A stretch of DNA of 64,000 nucleotides from Torreya grandis (GCA_037957365.1 JARHVA010004906.1:674501-738500); one strand, 5' to 3'; shown: positions 21,831 through 33,499, counted from the first letter of the stretch. Notes: generated from the sequence alone by a model not told the origin. Numbers and translations are program-made.

Positions 21831-23480
21831 TGGATGGTGGAACTCAGATTTGACTAGTCAACTTCTCCTTTGCATGGAATGCTACGCCAATCTAAAAAAG
21901 GAACTCCGTTTGACTTTGTTTGAAGACTGAGCTGGGGGAAGAGATCACCCCACTTTGCATGTAAAGCCACGTCAAGAGTCAATAGATGAAATCCACTCGG
22001 ACTGTTAGGACATTTGAGAGCTTGCCTACTCGGATTGGATCTATTTTTGACCTTTTTTATCACAGCGTTTATTTTCCTATGCATGCATTCCTCGGCCCTA
22101 TCTTCATGTGTATCTCTTTGGCAACTTTCCCAGGATTATTTCCCATTGGCTTGTTTATTCCTTCGGATATTTTGCTTTTCCCTTGGTCTTTCTTTGTTTG
22201 GCCTCGGGTCTATTCTGCGGACTTTGCTTATGTATATTTCTTTCGGTCTTATACTTTTCATATTCCTGTAGACAAAAATGTCCATGGGAATTATCTCAGA
22301 CCCTTTTCTTTATCATTTCCCCGTGGACGAAATGTTCGTGGGAATTCTGTCTTTCCCTTTCCTTTGAGCAATTTTCCCAAAGGAATTGTCCTCTATCACT
22401 TTCCCTACAGGGTTTTGTCCCTATCTTTTCCTTGTGGTAACTTTTTCGAAGGAATTCCTTCAGACAAAATGTCCGAAGGAATCCTTCGGACTTATGTCTC
22501 TTCCACCTTTGTTATCTTTGTGATGTCCTCCGAAGGAATCCTTCAGACTTTTTGTAAAGCCCTGTCACTTTCTGGTGGACAAAAAGTCCACGAGAATTCT
22601 TTTCTTGTCTTTTGCTATAGGGACCCTGCGCTAAGTCACTTTCTCGGACATTCCTTCAGACAAAAAAGTCTGAAGAAAATGTCCCTTGTGCCTTTTCCCG
22701 AAGGTTATATGTCCTTCGGATTTCTTGTCTTGGACTCTCTTGAATGGTATGTGCCCTTTGGGAATTTTGTGAAAGACCCTTTTTTGCCTTATGTAATGTC
22801 TCTTCCGAAGGGCAAGTGCCTTCAGGGTTCCTGCAAAGTGTCCCGTCGTTATGAATTGAACCTTTCTGAAGGGTACATACCCTTCGAGCTTTTGTAAATG
22901 TCCTTTTTCTTTCGACCCTCTTGCAAAGTACATTCCTTCAGACAAAATGTCCTAAGGAATCCTTGTCTTCTTCCCAAAGGGTAAGTAACCCTTCGGGATT
23001 CTGTAAGTGCCCCTCAGGGTTTTGTCAAGTCTCTGTTTCGAGCTTTCTGTAATGGTCTTTACTGAGGGGCACATGCCCTTTGGGCTTTTGTAAAAGCCCT
23101 TAAAACTCATGTGATTAACATTCTCAAAGGGCAGGTGCCCTTTGGGATTGTTGAAAATGTACCTTCCAAACTTGAAATGAGCCTTTCTGAAGGGTGGGTG
23201 CCCTTCAAAATTCTTGTGTCCATTATCTTGTCCATGCACTTTCCTTCAAAAAAGTTGGAGCCCTTATGTGAAAAACATTTTTGAAGGGCTCATACCCTTC
23301 AGAAAACTTGCCAGTATACCTTCGGCCTTTCCTGTGTGCCCTTAACACTGTGCCTTTGAATTCCTTCAGACTTTCTTGTGAAGTCCTTGAAATTTCTTTC
23401 CCTTGGACAAAAAGTCCAAAAAATTGTCCATGTCATAGCCCCAAAAAAATGCTTAGGAAGACAAAACACTTCAGTAAGAA
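21830..23480 (+). repeat. Palindrome-dense block, copy 1
   Basis: After a leader with a CTTTGCATGGAA word (about 21,866), this block holds around 14 short imperfect or perfect hairpins spaced roughly 50-110 bp apart. One class has the form GGAC-AAAA(A/T)-GTCC with extended stems such as TTCC.TCAGAC/GTCCGAAGGAA (22,457; 22,641; 22,935; 23,401). The other has the form GAAGGG-4 to 8 nt-CCCTTC (22,863; 22,974; 23,058; 23,125; 23,185; 23,281). A second copy with the same leader word and hairpin classes is at 54,110-55,855. Both strands lack stops over long spans because of composition, not coding. Confidence 0.75.
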
Positions 23481-23725
23481 AGCAATCGCTGCATAGTCCA
23501 AAATCAAAACTGAACCCTTGCAAAAATTTGAAAAAATAACCTTGACTTGCTTAGGTGTCCAAAATAAAAGACCACTCAAACAACTTGCCCTCATTCATAA
23601 GCAAAACCTATAGGCCAATGGGTTAACATGATGACTGAATGTGACATTTTTTGAAGGAGAAAACCCTTTCGAACTTGTTGAATGTTTCATGCACTTGAAC
23701 GGATTACATGTTTTATATGATCATT

Positions 23726-23797
23726 GTAGGTGTCTTTTAGAATTTGCATCGTTATAGGTGTCTTTACCAATTTACATCGCTGTAGGTGTCTATTTAA
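23726..23797 (+). repeat. About 32 bp imperfect tandem repeat (3 copies)
   Basis: The word TAGGTGTCT recurs three times, preceded by TTGCATCG or TTACATCG in the second and third copies. Copies differ by substitutions. Confidence 0.75.
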
Positions 23798-23859
23798 GGA
23801 CCCCAAAACACTGATTTATAAGACAAACGGGTACCATAAGTAGAGTTCTGAATAGTAGG

Positions 23860-23895
23860 GTTGACAATTTTGCCCTGTGGGGCAAAATTGTCAAC
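23860..23895. repeat. Perfect 16 bp stem, 4 nt loop inverted repeat
   Basis: GTTGACAATTTTGCCC is followed by the loop TGTG and then its exact reverse complement. A shortened relative (CCTGTGG...AATTGTCAACA) is at the end of the second palindrome block near 55,833, suggesting it belongs to the same element family. Confidence 0.9.
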
Positions 23896-24369
23896 AGGTA
23901 TTGTAGTAGTTTGAGCAACGATAGGGCATCCTGTTGGGTCCTCATATATTTGCTCAGGTGGTCAATGAGAGATGACTATGGGGGAAATATGTTGAAGGGG
24001 TAGTAGTGACTGCAAGTTTTGATAGTGTAGTTGTGATACCATGGTATTATCAGACAGTGATAGCTAACCCAAGGGTGATAGTACACTTTGATGGATAGTG
24101 GGCATAGTAAGTGCCTCCCATAATGACTCAACCATCAAGGCGGGCACCAAGATTGGTTGATTGCATCTGCCATGCAATACATGTATTCAAGTAGAGACAC
24201 CAACTAAGATAATTGGTAAGTGGATGACATAGGCGACAAAGAGATGGTGGAGGTGGAGGAAGGGTGATGAAGGCAGAGGTGATGGAGGCAGAGGTGATTG
24301 AGATGGTTAGGTAGGATATGGAGGTGATTGAGGAACACAAGCTCAGACTAAGCTAGTATTATCAATAGG

Positions 24370-24965
24370 GCAACCCTTGAGAGGAGACCAAGGTAGGCCC
24401 TCTACTCCATCGATCTCTACAAACGATCAACAACTTATTGATAGTTTACAAGCATAGATCACACCAAGAACATGTGAGATCATGGGATTATAGAGGCGAT
24501 TAGTTGATCTACATCTTCATATGATTGTTGCCCAGGTCCAGATAAGGACTTTATTAGCTTAGGAGAATACTCACTTGACCATGATTGTGGCCTTGAAGAC
24601 AAGTATCCAAGATCACTGTAGTTTAGGCACAACTTACACAACGTCATGCCCAGATCACTACATTATAGGGATAGGTGGCCCAGTGAGATGCACAATAGGC
24701 AGCACCACAGGGCTATTCTCAGATGAGCAGACAATTGGTGAGGGATAAATGAAAGACCTATACTGGTAGACATTATACAAGCTGGTGGTACCAGCAAGAG
24801 AGAGTTCCATCCTTCAAGGAGAGCACTCATTTAGGCAGATCTTCTTGGAACTTGTCAACATGATGTGTTCATCCACCACCGTGAGCACCATGATTACCAC
24901 CACCGGACAGTTAGAGTGGGATGTGATAATTGTTATATATTATATTTTGGCACATGGATATCCAT
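24370..24965 (+). pseudogene. C-terminal relic of PMD-type element feeding the 660 bp array
   Basis: Several frames give fragments matching the 18,430-19,080 relic, notably a Gln-Arg-x-Ala-Gln-Ile-Thr-Thr-Leu word (about 24,630-24,660) and the shared nucleotide word ATTTTGGCACATGGAT near 24,943. It lies downstream of the PMD segment on the same strand, with the palindrome block in between. It is heavily decayed. Confidence 0.35.
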
Positions 24966-24970
24966 GATTC

Positions 24971-25031
<61 letters not shown>

Positions 25032-27990
25032 TTTTGGATGTACTCATGGACATTGTTTTTTTTGTGTGTGTGTGTATGATGATTCATTTTGAGTATCTGA
25101 TGAACGTATAGTTATATGTTTATGCTTATGCTGAGTTTTTGTTTACGCATGATGTATGATGGTTACTCATTTATGTTGTTATGGATGTTAGATGCGTACA
25201 TGTTTAGCATATATGTGATTTTACTTTTATGGATGTAGTTGATGGTGTGATGTATGGATTGTAGATACTTATGTGATGTGATCATTGATGTGACTTAGGG
25301 TAGATGATACTTATGATGTGATGTTTTTGATATGATGTGATATATACCCTGTGATATGATGAGTAGATTCAAGCAATGCAAGGTGAGTGGGATATAGCAC
25401 AATAGGTGGCACCACAGGGTTATTCTCAGATGAGCAGACAATTGGTGAGGGATAAACAAGAGATCTATACTGGTAGACATTATACGAGCTAGTGGTACCA
25501 GCAAGAGAGAGTTCCATCCTTCAAGGAGAGCACTCATTTAGGCAGATCTTCTTGGAACTTGTCAACATGATGTGTTCATCCACCACCGTGAGCACCATGA
25601 TTACCACCACCTAACAGTCAGAGTGGGATGTGATAATTGTTATATATTATATTTTGGCACATGGATGTCCATGATTCATTTTATATATATCATTTTGGAT
25701 GTACTCATGGATATTGTTTTTTTTTTTGTGTGTGTGTATGATGATTCATTTTGAGTATCTGATGAACGTATAGTTATATGTTTATGCTTATGCTGAGTTT
25801 TTGTTTATGCATGATGTATGATGGTTACTCATTTATGTTGTTATGGATGTTAGATGCGTACATGTTTAACATAGATGTGATTTTACTTTTATGGATGTAG
25901 TTGATGGTGTGATGTATGGATTGTAGATACTTATGTGATGTGATCATTGATGTGACTTAGGGTAGATGATACTTATGATGTGATATATACCCTATGATAT
26001 GATGAGTAGATTCAAGCAATGCAAGATGAGTGGGATATAGCACAATAGGCAGCACCACAGGGTTATTCTTAGATGAGCAGACAATTGGTGAGGGATAAAC
26101 GAGAGACCTATACTGGTAGACATTATACGCGCTGGTGGTACCAGCAAGAGAGAGTTCCATCCTTCAAGGAGAGCACTCATTTAGGCAGATCTTCTTGGAA
26201 CTTGTCAACATGATATGTTCATCCACCACCGTGAGCACCATGATTACCACCACCTGACAGTCAGAGTGGGATGTGATAATTGCTATATATTATATTTTGG
26301 CACATGGATATCCATGATTCGTTTTATATATATCATTTTGGATGTACTCATGGACATTTTTTTTTTTTTTTTGTGTGTATGATGATTCATTTTGAGTATC
26401 TGATGAACGTATAGTTGTATGTTTATGCTTATGTTGAGTTTTTGTTTACGCATGATGTATGATGGTTACTCATTTATGTTGTTATGGATGTTAGATGCGT
26501 ACATGTTTAGCATATATGTGATTTTAATTTTATGGATGTAGTTGATGGTGTGATGTATGGATTGTAGATACTTATGTGATGTGATCATTGATGTGACTTA
26601 GGGTAGATGATACTTATGATGTGATGTTTTTGATATGATGTGATATATACCCTGTGATATGATGAGTAGATTCAAGCAATGCAAGGTGAGTGGGATATAG
26701 CACAATAGGCGGCACCACAGGGTTATTCTCAAATGAGCAAACAATTGGTGAGGGATAAACGAGAGACCTATACTGGTAGACATTATACGAGCTGGTGGTA
26801 CCAGCAAGAGAGAGTTCCATCCTTCAAGGAGAGCACTCATTTAGGTAGATCTTCTTGGAACTTGTCAACATGATGTGTTCATCCACCACCGTGAGCACCA
26901 TGATTACCACCACCTGACAATCAGAGTGGGATGTGATAATTGTTATATATTATATTTTGGCACATGGATATCCATGATTCATTTTATATATATCATTTTG
27001 GATGTACTCATGGACATTGTTTTTTTTGTGTGTGTGTATGATGATTCATTTTGAGTATCTGATGAACGTATAGTTATATGTTTATGCTTATGCTGAGTTT
27101 TTGTTTACGCATGATGTATGATGGTTACTCATTTATGTTGTTATGGATGTTAGATGTGTACATGTTTAGCATATATGTGATTTTAATTTTATGGATGTAG
27201 TTGATGGTGTGATGTATGGATTGTAGATACTTATGTGATGTGATCATTGATGTGACTTAGGGTAGATGATACTTATGATGTGATGTTTTTGATATGATGT
27301 GATATATACCCTGTGATATGATGAGTAGATTCAAGCAATGCAAGGTGAGTGGGATATAGCACAATAGGCGGCACCACAGGGTTATTCTCAGATGAGCAGA
27401 CAATTGGTGAGGGATAAACGAGAGACCTATACTGGTAGACATTATACGAGCTGGTGGTACCAGCAAGAGAGAGTTCCATCCTTCAAGGAGAGCACTCATT
27501 TAGGCAGATCTTCTTGGAACTTGTCAACATGATGTGTTCATCCACCACCGTGAGCACCATGATTACCACCACCTAACAGTCAGAGTGGGATGTGATAATT
27601 GTTATATATTATATTTTGGCACATGGATATCCATGATTCATTTTATATATATCATTTTGGATGTACTCATGGACATTGTTTTTTTTTTTTTTGTGTGTGT
27701 GTATGATGATTCATTTTGAGTAGCTGATGAACGTATAGTTATATGTTTATGCTTATGCTGAGTTTTTGTTTACGCATGATGTATGATGGTTACTCATTTA
27801 TGTTGTTATGGATGTTAGATGCATACATGTTCAGCATATATGTGTTTTACTTTTATGGATGTAGTTAATGGTGTGATGTATGGATTGTAGATACTTATGT
27901 GATGTGATCATTGATGTGACTTAGGGTAGATGATACTTATGATGTGATGTTTTTGATATGATGTGATATATACCCTGTGATATGAGGTAT
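24691..27990 (+). repeat. Tandem array of about 660 bp units (five copies)
   Basis: The marker CACAATAGG starts units at 24,691, 25,398, 26,041, 26,701 and 27,360, giving spacings of 707, 643, 660 and 659 bp. The last unit diverges after about 27,985. Units differ mainly in the length of a TA run, of a poly-T/GT run (about 25,060 in unit 1) and of a TGATG-type indel near each end. Each unit contains the same segment of the PMD-type C-terminal relic followed by AT-rich 3' sequence. The short open frames that recur in each unit on both strands are by-products of the repetition. Confidence 0.92.
24973..25029. repeat. (TA)n microsatellite expanded in unit 1 only
   Basis: About 28 TA dinucleotides are present here. 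The equivalent position in the other units has only four to five, which accounts for most of the extra length of the first unit. Confidence 0.95.
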
Positions 27991-27999
27991 ACAATTTAT

Positions 28000-29450
28000 G
28001 TGATGTGAGACTATGATTTGTGATATGATTTTTTTGGATATTTATATGTGGCATTATGAAACATTCATGATTATGTATATGATAGATTGACATATAGATG
28101 TTGTATATATGATTGTAGTTATCGATAATTATATGTATTGTGCACTTATTTCATACATATGGATGATATCATGTATTTTTTTTATGAATATATGATAAAT
28201 GCAAATGATGAGTAAATGGTGTAGATGATAGTGATTATGTTTATCCATGTGTTATGTGTTAGTTATCCAGCAAGTGATGAGTTTGATCCTTCTGCATGGG
28301 AGATGATCTTAATGTGTTTTGGTGAGGAGAGGGACATGGGTTTGGTTAGTTTAGGTAATGGGATGGGTAAATGTTGAGACAATTGTTGATGTTTGGGTAG
28401 AAGAGGACAACTAATAAGGAATATAGGATGGATAAGGGGTGTGATGAAGTCTTGATCCATTTTTATTGTAGCAATCCTTTTTAATGTTACACTAGGAAGT
28501 ATATGCCATGACATGTATGTGGTCATGATGACGTTGTGCCATATTGCATATTGAAAAAATACATGTGTAAATAATCATTTCGCTAGATGTACTAATGACA
28601 TCATCCTTGTAAGACATTTATTGCATGAAAGACAAACACAATATGCAACAACTATATACAAGAAATTCAAAATTTGTAAAATTGACATGTAATTCACATG
28701 ACCAAACAAATCATACATAAATTAGACACACCACATAGATATGTACAAAAAAACATTGTCAATAGTATTATGCGGCTTATGGGTATTATGGTGAGCAACC
28801 CAAGATTACGTTATGTTAGGGTTATTATTGTTGTTTCCCTAAGTAGGGATGGAGACATACTGAGGACTTGTTTAATAATGATGCAAGATGGGTAGGTAAA
28901 AGAGGAAGGGATGATGGGGTAGGTCATGAGATTATGAGGATAAAAATGGAAGGGTGGATAATAAACAATTTAGGCCAATAAGGAAAATCCAAAATGATCA
29001 AGATGGTAGGATGTCGATGAGGGTTGTGAGATGAAAGATAAAATGATGGAGAATGGGGGGATGGGCATGAAGCTTTGAATGGCTCTCCAATACCTTTTTG
29101 ATGTTATCCTGATTTGATTTTTATAGATTCCCTATTTTATAGAGGGATCACTTCCACAATATTCATATCCTTCCCCAAAACATTGTAAAATTTTAGGACC
29201 AAGTTCAATCAAGTGGATCGGGATGAGGCATGGAAGTGACAGATGGATAATGATGGAAGAAAAAGGATGGGGTGGTACACAACAAGATATGCCCCCAAGT
29301 ACTCGAGGTGTTTTTAGGAATGATATACTTGTAGATGAAGGATCTTTCATGAATGGCAATAGAAACCCAGTTTTCACCATTGTGCTTATCCAAGGTGCAT
29401 GAAACCTGGTTTTTACCATTGGACATTTTTTTTTCATTTTCAAATTTTAA
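28000..29450. other. AT-rich stretch beyond the integrase end of the Tat-type element
   Basis: No supportable gene. By position it should contain the 3' untranslated region, polypurine tract and 3' LTR of the minus-strand element described at 29,460-36,524. I could not match it to the LTR at 36,147-36,524, so the 3' LTR is either missing or unrecognised. Confidence 0.35.
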
Positions 29451-29559
29451 GGATTTTTGACATACGACTATGCAGAATAATGTACAACGATGAGATAGAG
29501 TGAAGCTGGTTTAGGTGTATAACTTCTTCAGGTGAATGATATTCATAGGCTCGTCCAAC

Positions 29560-30560
29560 CCCTAGTTGTCTTGAGTACCCAATCTATAGGCCCTCGATCT
29601 GAATTTAACAATAATAACATATGGTCCGACCCAGTTAGGATCAAAATTGCTCTTTTTCTCACAATCAACATTTGTGTTTTTTTGGTTTTCTTTAAGGGAC
29701 CGCCAATCTAAAATTTGCAAGAGCAAACATTCTTGTTATACTGGGTGTGCAATCAATTTTGATATGATTTAAGATGGTTAATATCCTGCATGCAATTCTC
29801 ATCCAAAATCTCAAGCTCCTATAAATAGACATCCCTATATGATTATTTAATGATTAGGCCTTGTAGTGAGATTCACAATGAAGGGAATTAGACATCGATT
29901 GGAAAGATAAACTTAGTGTCATATACTAATGAATATGAAGTGGCACTAGTTGGAGCACGAACATTAGTGCGGTCGACCCGTAATGTAGGATATAACTTGG
30001 TATGGCAATCACGACCAACATCATTGAAAATTCTCTTAATAATATTCACGATAGTTTTATCTGTCGCCTCAGCTTTCCCATTGCCTTGTGGGTAATAGGG
30101 TATAGACCATTTGTGTTGGATGTGATATTATTGGTACAAGGCTTTAACATATTTATTTTTGAATGGTTTTTCGTTGTCAGAGATGAGGATTGAAGGGATA
30201 CCAAAGTGGCAAATGATGTGATTAAGGATAAAATTTGAGATATGTTTATTAGTGACACATGTGAGTGGCATAACTTCCGCCCATTTGGTAAAGTATCACA
30301 TGACAATGATGATACGTTTATGACTATCAGACAATGAGGGGTCAATCTTGCCAATGAGGTCTAATACCCAAGTGGAAAAAGGCCATGGGCTTGTGATGGG
30401 TTGTAATTCTTGAGATGGAGCATGTATCTGGTCTCCATGTTTTTGACAGGATATTCATTTACGAACATACTAGCAAACATCATGATCCATGGTGGGCAAA
30501 AAATAACCAATCTTAAGAAGCTTCTCAGCTAGGGCATACCACTAGCATGGCTTCCACAAA
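29560..30560 (-). pseudogene. Integrase of Tat-type element
   Basis: Reading leftwards from about 30,440: a Cys-Gln-Lys-His-Gly tail of the zinc-binding domain, then Trp-Pro-Phe-Ser-Thr-Trp-Val-Leu-Asp-Leu-Ile-Gly with the first catalytic Asp, Tyr-Phe-Thr-Lys-Trp-Ala-Glu, a Leu-Ile-Ser-Asp-Asn second Asp, and Tyr-Tyr-Pro-Gln-Gly-Asn-Gly-Lys-Ala-Glu with the catalytic Glu. The C-terminal Trp-Val-Gly-Pro-Tyr-Val (GPY/F-type) lies near 29,630 and is followed by a His-Leu-Lys-Lys-Leu-Tyr stretch. These are classic Ty3/gypsy integrase landmarks. Only a few stops interrupt the core. Confidence 0.8.
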
Positions 30561-30779
30561 GGCCATCATGGACCTCCTTGATTGCCAAAAGAAACCCATT
30601 TGAGTTTAGACATTTTTAATAAAGTATTGTCATAACCTCATGATAGAGCATGATGACAATGAAGGTGTAAGGAGAAGATTTTTGGATGAAGGCTTTGCGA
30701 TGGTGAAGATTAATATTGGGTGGAAGGATGTCGTTATGAAGATAGGTATAAATATCTTGGTATTAGGGAGGACTAGGTT

Positions 30780-31150
30780 AAAAAATCTTGCACACTTGGG
30801 TAGATGCAATTGCTTGATGAGCTGGGGATAAAAGTTGTTCTACTAAGAAGTAGCTCTCATGCATTTCAAGAGTCATCTCAAATAAGGATCCAATAGATGT
30901 CATCACGTATGCATACTTTCTTCTTCCTCTTGGAACTTGTTCAAAATATGTAGACCTAAAGTGTGTCTTTAAAGTATCAACCAACTATTTATACGGGAGC
31001 AACTTGTCATCATTTGTCTGAAATTTATTATAGACCCGTTTGATAATTAGTTGAGAGTCACCAAAGACTTGCAGATGTAGGATATTCCATTGAGTAGATA
31101 ACTAAAGGCTAGCAATTAAGGCCTCATATTCTGTAATTTTATTTGTATAG
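30780..31150 (-). pseudogene. Additional archaeal-type RNase H domain
   Basis: The minus strand reads Thr-Glu-Tyr-Glu-Ala-Leu-Ile-Ala (about 31,140-31,115), then His-Leu-Gln-Val-Phe-Gly-Asp-Ser-Gln-Leu-Ile-Ile, then a region ending in Val-Pro-Arg-Gly. This pattern is the second RNase H found in Tat-lineage Ty3/gypsy elements, where it lies between the ordinary RNase H and the integrase, as here. The stretch from 30,984 to 30,778 is open. Confidence 0.65.
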
Positions 31151-31434
31151 GGAAATGCTATCTTGAAAGCCTTAGGGATAAAGCCACCTTATGGTGTGAC
31201 CAGTATAATGTCAGCTCCCAAACCATGGGTGTTAAAATAATCATCAAAGTAGAGCTTCCAAGAGGGTGACTCTTCAGTTTTCATGATTAATTAATATGGG
31301 AATATTATGGCCAATGGTGTTGAATCAGACAAAGGTGTTGCTTCTAACTAATATTCCAACACCTAACCTTTGATAACTATTTGATTCACACACTCGATGT
31401 CAAAATCACTTAGGAGCATGATCCATTTGGACAT

Positions 31435-31731
31435 TCATCTAGTGAGAGTAGATTTAGACAACATGTATTTAAGAGGATCAATTTTTTCAATGAGCTTTAC
31501 TTGATTATTGAGCATGTAGTGCCTAAGCTTTTGAGAATCAAAGACAACTATGAGACATATTTTTTCTATTGGAGTATAATTAAGATCATAAGTGACTAAA
31601 TTCCTGCTAAGATAATAGATAACCCTCTTTGTTCCATTTTCATCATATGTGTTGTGATAGTAAAGCTCCAAAGGCATGTGGAGTAGCAGAGATGTAGAGG
31701 AACAATTATTTTCCAAGTGTTGGAAGTGCAA
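31435..31731 (-). pseudogene. RNase H of Tat-type element
   Basis: A 98-codon open stretch contains Arg-Val-Ile-Tyr-Tyr-Leu-Ser-Arg, then Asn-Tyr-Thr-Pro-Ile-Glu-Lys-Ile-Cys-Leu, Lys-Leu-Arg-His-Tyr-Met and Asp-Pro-Leu-Lys-Tyr-Met-Leu-Ser-Lys. These are the standard landmarks of the Ty3/gypsy RNase H used during reverse transcription. Confidence 0.8.
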
Positions 31732-31739
31732 GCACCTAA

Positions 31740-32640
31740 GGATTTAAGATATACTGTTTCAATTATTCAAATGCTTTCTAACATTTAGAACTCCATTGGA
31801 ATTGATCTCCTTTCTTCAAAAGATGAGTAAAAGTTTGAAACTTATCATCTAGTTGTGAGATGAAGTGACAAATGGCTCGTAGTTTACCTTGTAGGATTCA
31901 AATCTGCTTGAGTTTCTTAGGTCAATGCATTTCAATAATAGCTCTGACTTTATCAGGATTAACCTTGATGCCTCGTTAAAAGACAATGAAGACCAATAAT
32001 TTTACAGATGTGACCCTGAATACACACTTCTTAGGATTAAGCTAGACTTTATATTCCCTTAGTCACTCAAATATCCTTTGAAGAATAATTGGATGCTCAG
32101 CTCGTGTTCTAGACTTTCTCAAGATATCACCCACATAATCTTCAACTATATCATGAAAGATGACAATCATATCTCTTTAGTATGTAGCACTAGTGTTTTT
32201 AAGTCCAAAGAGAATTAATTGGTAATAGAAGATACCCCATCGAGTGGTAAAGGTAGTTTTGTGTTGATCATCTGGTACGATAAAGAGCTGATTATAGCCA
32301 GAAAATCCATCCATAAGCAAGAGCATTTCATGACTGATGGTGGAATCCGATGGTGGAGTCCATGATCATGTCTATATTGGGCCATGGAAAATCATCTTTA
32401 GAGCAAGCCTTATTTATGTCCCTGAAGTCAGTACATATCCATATTCTACCCTGAGGCTTGCCAATGGGTACAATGTTGTAGATCTAGTCAAAATAATCTA
32501 TTAGTTGAATGAAGTTGGCTTCAAAGAATTTTTGTAGCTCTTATTTAAATATGAGGGCCACCTTGGTCTCCATATTTCAAAGTTTTTTCTTAATAGGTTT
32601 TGCAGTGGGATGAATAACCAAATGATGCAATACCAAGGCT
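31740..32640 (-). pseudogene. Reverse transcriptase of Tat-type element
   Basis: Minus-strand fragments in order include Arg-Asp-Ile-Asn-Lys-Ala (about 32,425-32,410), a Ser-Gly-Tyr-Asn-Gln stretch (about 32,305), Lys-Thr-Thr-Phe-Thr-Thr-Arg-Trp-Gly near 32,260-32,235, a Leu-Phe-Gly-Leu-Lys-Asn stretch, and a degenerate active-site region near 32,140-32,125 where Val-Gly-Asp replaces the usual Asp-Asp. Two in-frame stops and frame changes occur. The connection region follows to 31,740. Confidence 0.65.
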
Positions 32641-32713
32641 AGATCAAGTCCAGGTATATCAGAATAACACCAGGCAAATATGTTAATAAATTCTTTGAGA
32701 AAATCAACGAGTG

Positions 32714-33499
32714 TTTCCCTTTCCTCATAAGTTAAGGATTCCCCAAGCTTCACAATCCTAGGTTGGTGTTCGATGCTAATGTTAACATCAACAATTTCTT
32801 AGACTAACGATGGAGACTGATCCTATAAATACGCTAGAGGAGAAGGTGATTGACATTCTTCCATTGATTTGAAGACATATGGGAAGTCTGCAAATAGTTC
32901 GTCATTAACCTTATTCTCTTCAAGACTAAGGGAATAACTACACACAAGAAAGGGAGTTTGTAGGTTAATAGGATGTTTCCCTTTCCTCATAAGTTAAGGA
33001 TTCCCCAAGCTTCACAATCCTAGGTTGGTCTTCAATGCCAATGTTAACATCAAAAATTTCTTAGACTAACGATGGAGACTGATCCTATAAATACGCTGGA
33101 GGAGAAGGCGACTGACATTCTTCCATTGATTTGAAGACATATGGGAAATCTGTAAATAATTCGTCATTAACCTTATTCTCTTCAAGAATAAGGGAATCAC
33201 TACACACAAGAAATGGAGTTTATAGGTTAATATGATGTTTCCATTTCCTCATAAGTTAAGGATTCCCCAAGCTTCACAATCCTAGGTTGGTCTTTGATGC
33301 CAATGTTAACATCAACAATTTCTTAGACTAATGATAGAGACTGATCCTGTAAATACATTGGAGTAGAAGCCAACTGACATTCTTCCACTGATTTGAAGAC
33401 ATATGGGAAGTCTGCAAATAGTTCGTCATTAACCTTATTCTCTTCAAGACTAAGGGAATCACTACACACAAGAAAGGGAGTTTGTAGGTTAATAGGATA
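32714..33499 (-). repeat. 262 bp tandem repeat, three copies, inside the pol spacer
   Basis: Copies start at 32,714, 32,976 and 33,238 with an identical TTTCC.TTTCCTCATAAGTT word and a period of exactly 262 bp in both steps. The third copy ends near 33,499. Because 262 is not a multiple of three, the repeat shifts the reading frame between copies, so it arose after or helped cause loss of coding function, or lies in a non-coding spacer. Confidence 0.92.

Noticed and set aside
21986..22897. 303-codon open frame on the plus strand, with further long open frames on both strands
   Set aside because: It lies across the hairpin array. All frames are stop-poor there because of CT/GA-rich hairpin words, and the second copy of the block does not preserve the protein. 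It is compositional, not a gene.
22457..23480. CRISPR-like array of short palindromic repeats
   Set aside because: Spacing and repeat sequences vary, there are no uniform spacers and no cas genes, and the genome is a plant.
23860..23895. Rho-independent terminator
   Set aside because: A perfect hairpin without a following T-run, in a eukaryotic nuclear context. More likely an element end or palindrome.
25295..27720. Recurring open frames of 60-80 codons on both strands
   Set aside because: They repeat with the 660 bp unit and have no recognised domain. They are by-products of the tandem array.
28000..29450. 3' LTR of the Tat-type element
   Set aside because: Expected here, but I found no stretch resembling the LTR at 36,147-36,524; stating one would be guesswork.
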